Translations under genes and position numbers: made by a program | Assembly (NCBI RefSeq): GCF_030253575.1 | Contig: NC_080557.1 | Span: forward strand, 15,476,001-15,540,000 | Direction of reading: 5' to 3' | Source of the DNA: Rhododendron vialii | Taxonomy: Eukaryota; Streptophyta; Magnoliopsida; Ericales; Ericaceae | Length of the DNA: 64,000 bases | Shown: in pieces, positions 44,700-64,000 of the stretch | Numbering within the stretch: the first letter of the stretch is position 1 | Layout of the letters: each line of letters begins with the position of its first letter | Notes under the pieces: generated by a model | The model's database searches: none | The model's input: the letters and a program-made list of their open reading frames with translations, nothing else | Told to the model about the DNA's origin: nothing

Positions 44700-46190
44700 T
44701 AAGTCAGATTTCAAGATTTATTTTGTCTCATCTCTAAACTCTTAACCAATCAAATTTCATCTCCTCCCAAAAATTTCTTGCCCGTTAATTTCTCAAACCA
44801 AAAAAAAAAAGGGGAGTTTTTCTTGTTTGAGTGTTATTATTTACTTCAAAAAACAGGGAAGTTTGATTTTGGGGTTTCAATGTGCTTTATGATTTCTGTC
44901 AATGCTAGAAAATAATAGAAGCATGGCAGAAAAGATAATTGCTGAAGGACGAAGAACAAAAGATGATTGGAGTACAGAACCGTTGGCATCGGCATAGGAG
45001 TTGGCTATGAAATCGGTATTGCTGTCTCTATCCCTCCTTCGCAATGTGAAGCATGCTAGAGAGCCTGGGAGCTGTCGGCGTTGGCAGCGATAGGATCTTC
45101 GACGGTATCTTCCATCGGCGAATAACAAACGGAATTGGCAAAAGTTTGAAAAGCCATAAAAGCATCGACAGCCGATCATCTTCTAATTATCCATTTTTGA
45201 GGAGGAAATTAATTTTTTTTTATAATAAAAAGTGGATATAGGGAGCTTACTATTCATAAAACTCTAATTACAAACCTTTATTATATCTCTATATTCATCT
45301 CTATTTCAAAATTTTCCTCACCTTTTTCCCGATCATTATTCACTCTCAATGCAAATCTAATACTCCGTTTTTCATTTCATATTCAAAAAGTGTTTTTGGA
45401 GGTTCCTCTATATCTTTTTCTCATATTCTATACATGGAGTATCAAATTTTATCCTTTAAAATAGATGGGGAAATAGAATAAGGTTGGAATATTGATTTTC
45501 TTCAAAATAGAGAAATAGAGGAAAAAATGAAGAACTAGAAGATGTTAAGGTAATTGACGCCCCTTTACTTAAGGTTGTATATAGCCCAATTTTGCGTCGA
45601 CTTGGACAATTTGTTAATATATGAATTGTCCAAATCACCTCTAAACTGCAACCGAACCAAACAACACTCACAATCGCATGTGAAGGAAACAAATGTCAAG
45701 CCACGACAAACAATTTAATTTTAAAACCAAACCAACCCGAGCAGCAACAGTTCACCGTGCAACAAGCATGAGAAGTATGTCACTTGCAGGACCATAATCA
45801 CCTGAAGTCCATTAGCTCTCCTCAAACAAAAATGAAATTGCTATGGGTACAATAATTGTACATCACCTTGTATGAGATTCATTTTGAAGTTTCATACAAA
45901 TATTTCAAGCCTCTCGAGTTGTTCAGAGTATTTCATAAAGGACTCCCGTAAAAAATCAATTGAGACGAATATTAATAAGTGCTTGATTCATGCTTTAGTT
46001 TTTGGGTCCGTTGCTCGGAATATTTATATTTTTGGTCTGTCGCTCGAAATATTTGTGTGACCTCAAAATGGGTTCAACGCAACGTGGTATATAGGCAGGG
46101 CTCAAAAACACGATTCCCAGCGCCATAGGATTGGATTGAACATTGCGCACCCCGAGTGGAGCCAAAATCTCGTCACGCTCTGTAGCCAAC
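44700..46190. other. Region upstream of PEX1
   Basis: I see no gene. 45230-45500 is an AT-rich stretch with MITE-like ends that I could not delimit. The part from about 45900 to 46317 should hold the PEX1 promoter and leader. Confidence 0.4.
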
Positions 46191-46205
46191 ACGATTCCCA
46201 AAGCT

Positions 46206-46209
46206 CCCT

Positions 46210-46251
<42 letters not shown>
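46206..46251. repeat. (CT)n microsatellite in the PEX1 5' leader
   Basis: About 22 CT units lie roughly 70 bp before the PEX1 start codon, on the sense strand. Confidence 0.9.
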
Positions 46252-46255
<4 letters not shown>

Positions 46256-46317
46256 CGTATTACAGTCGATTGCGGAGAGCTGGGGTTTAGGTTTCATAAA
46301 CCCGTTGGAAGAACGCG

Positions 46318-63853
<17,536 letters not shown>

Positions 63854-64000
63854 GTTAGCTAATCTCTCTTTATATCATTTACTAAATTGTATTCCTTGGG
63901 GATGTATTAAACGCCCTTCATCTACTTTAATGAGGTTCACTTGAATAGTTTCCTTTTGGGATAAATGCGTTTACGATTATTTACTTGCTTGGTAAAAACA
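63854..64000 (+). other. Start of a further PEX1 intron
   Basis: After the exon ending LTVLSRK a donor (gttagc) begins intron 15. The remaining C-terminal exons are beyond the window. Confidence 0.8.

Noticed and set aside
44877-45179. 100-aa ORF on the minus strand
   Set aside because: No domain, no good leader, and an Arg-rich composition typical of chance ORFs in GC-richer DNA.

Overview
This is a window of nuclear DNA from a flowering plant, most likely a eudicot. The evidence is spliced genes with canonical GT-AG introns, plant-only families (secretory phospholipase A2, pectin-methylesterase/invertase inhibitor, FAR1-type zinc domain, P1B heavy-metal ATPase), AT-rich intergenic DNA, and a dense layer of plant transposon types (TRIM, solo LTRs, Stowaway and Harbinger MITEs, Helitron, Au-like SINEs). 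I cannot name the species. There are no bacterial operons, CRISPR arrays or viral genomes.

Layout. 1-1800 holds a roughly 505-bp tandem satellite and a TTATG-rich tract. 1984-2547 is an intact PMEI-type inhibitor. 3599-4294 is a truncated two-exon FAR1/MULE-type zinc domain gene beside a G-run and a long foldback. 5209-6513 is a Harbinger-like element with a TTA target duplication. 7422-15443 (minus) is a complete four-exon gene for the RPB5 subunit of RNA polymerases (217 aa). Its large introns carry a complete 399-bp TRIM retroelement with a 5-bp target duplication and two tandem duplications.

16974-21824 and 33369-39372 are two copies of a segmental duplication. Each contains an intact four-exon secretory phospholipase A2 gene on the minus strand (159 aa, about 89% identical). 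The copies lose similarity about 65 bp upstream of the start codon, so their promoters differ. Between them lies a badly broken heavy-metal ATPase (HMA2/3/4-like) pseudogene, about 24756-32800. It has an altered CPC metal motif, an in-frame stop, a 77-bp exon duplication, a frameshift and a solo LTR inserted inside the hinge motif. That LTR itself carries a 1.06-kb Harbinger MITE. A second solo LTR lies within a CCA-repeat array inside a MITE in the pseudogene's intron.

40770-43000 is the 3' end of a Ty3/gypsy chromovirus (integrase to chromodomain, with one in-frame stop) and the beginning of its 3' LTR. 46318 to the window end is the PEX1 peroxisomal AAA-ATPase gene. Fifteen exons (1037 codons) are resolved, and the final exons for about 95 residues lie beyond the window.

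The genes do not form a shared pathway; this is ordinary plant gene order with heavy transposon traffic. The most unusual features are the nested insertions in the HMA pseudogene and the duplicated PLA2 genes with new upstream sequence. I found no convincing undescribed biological system.
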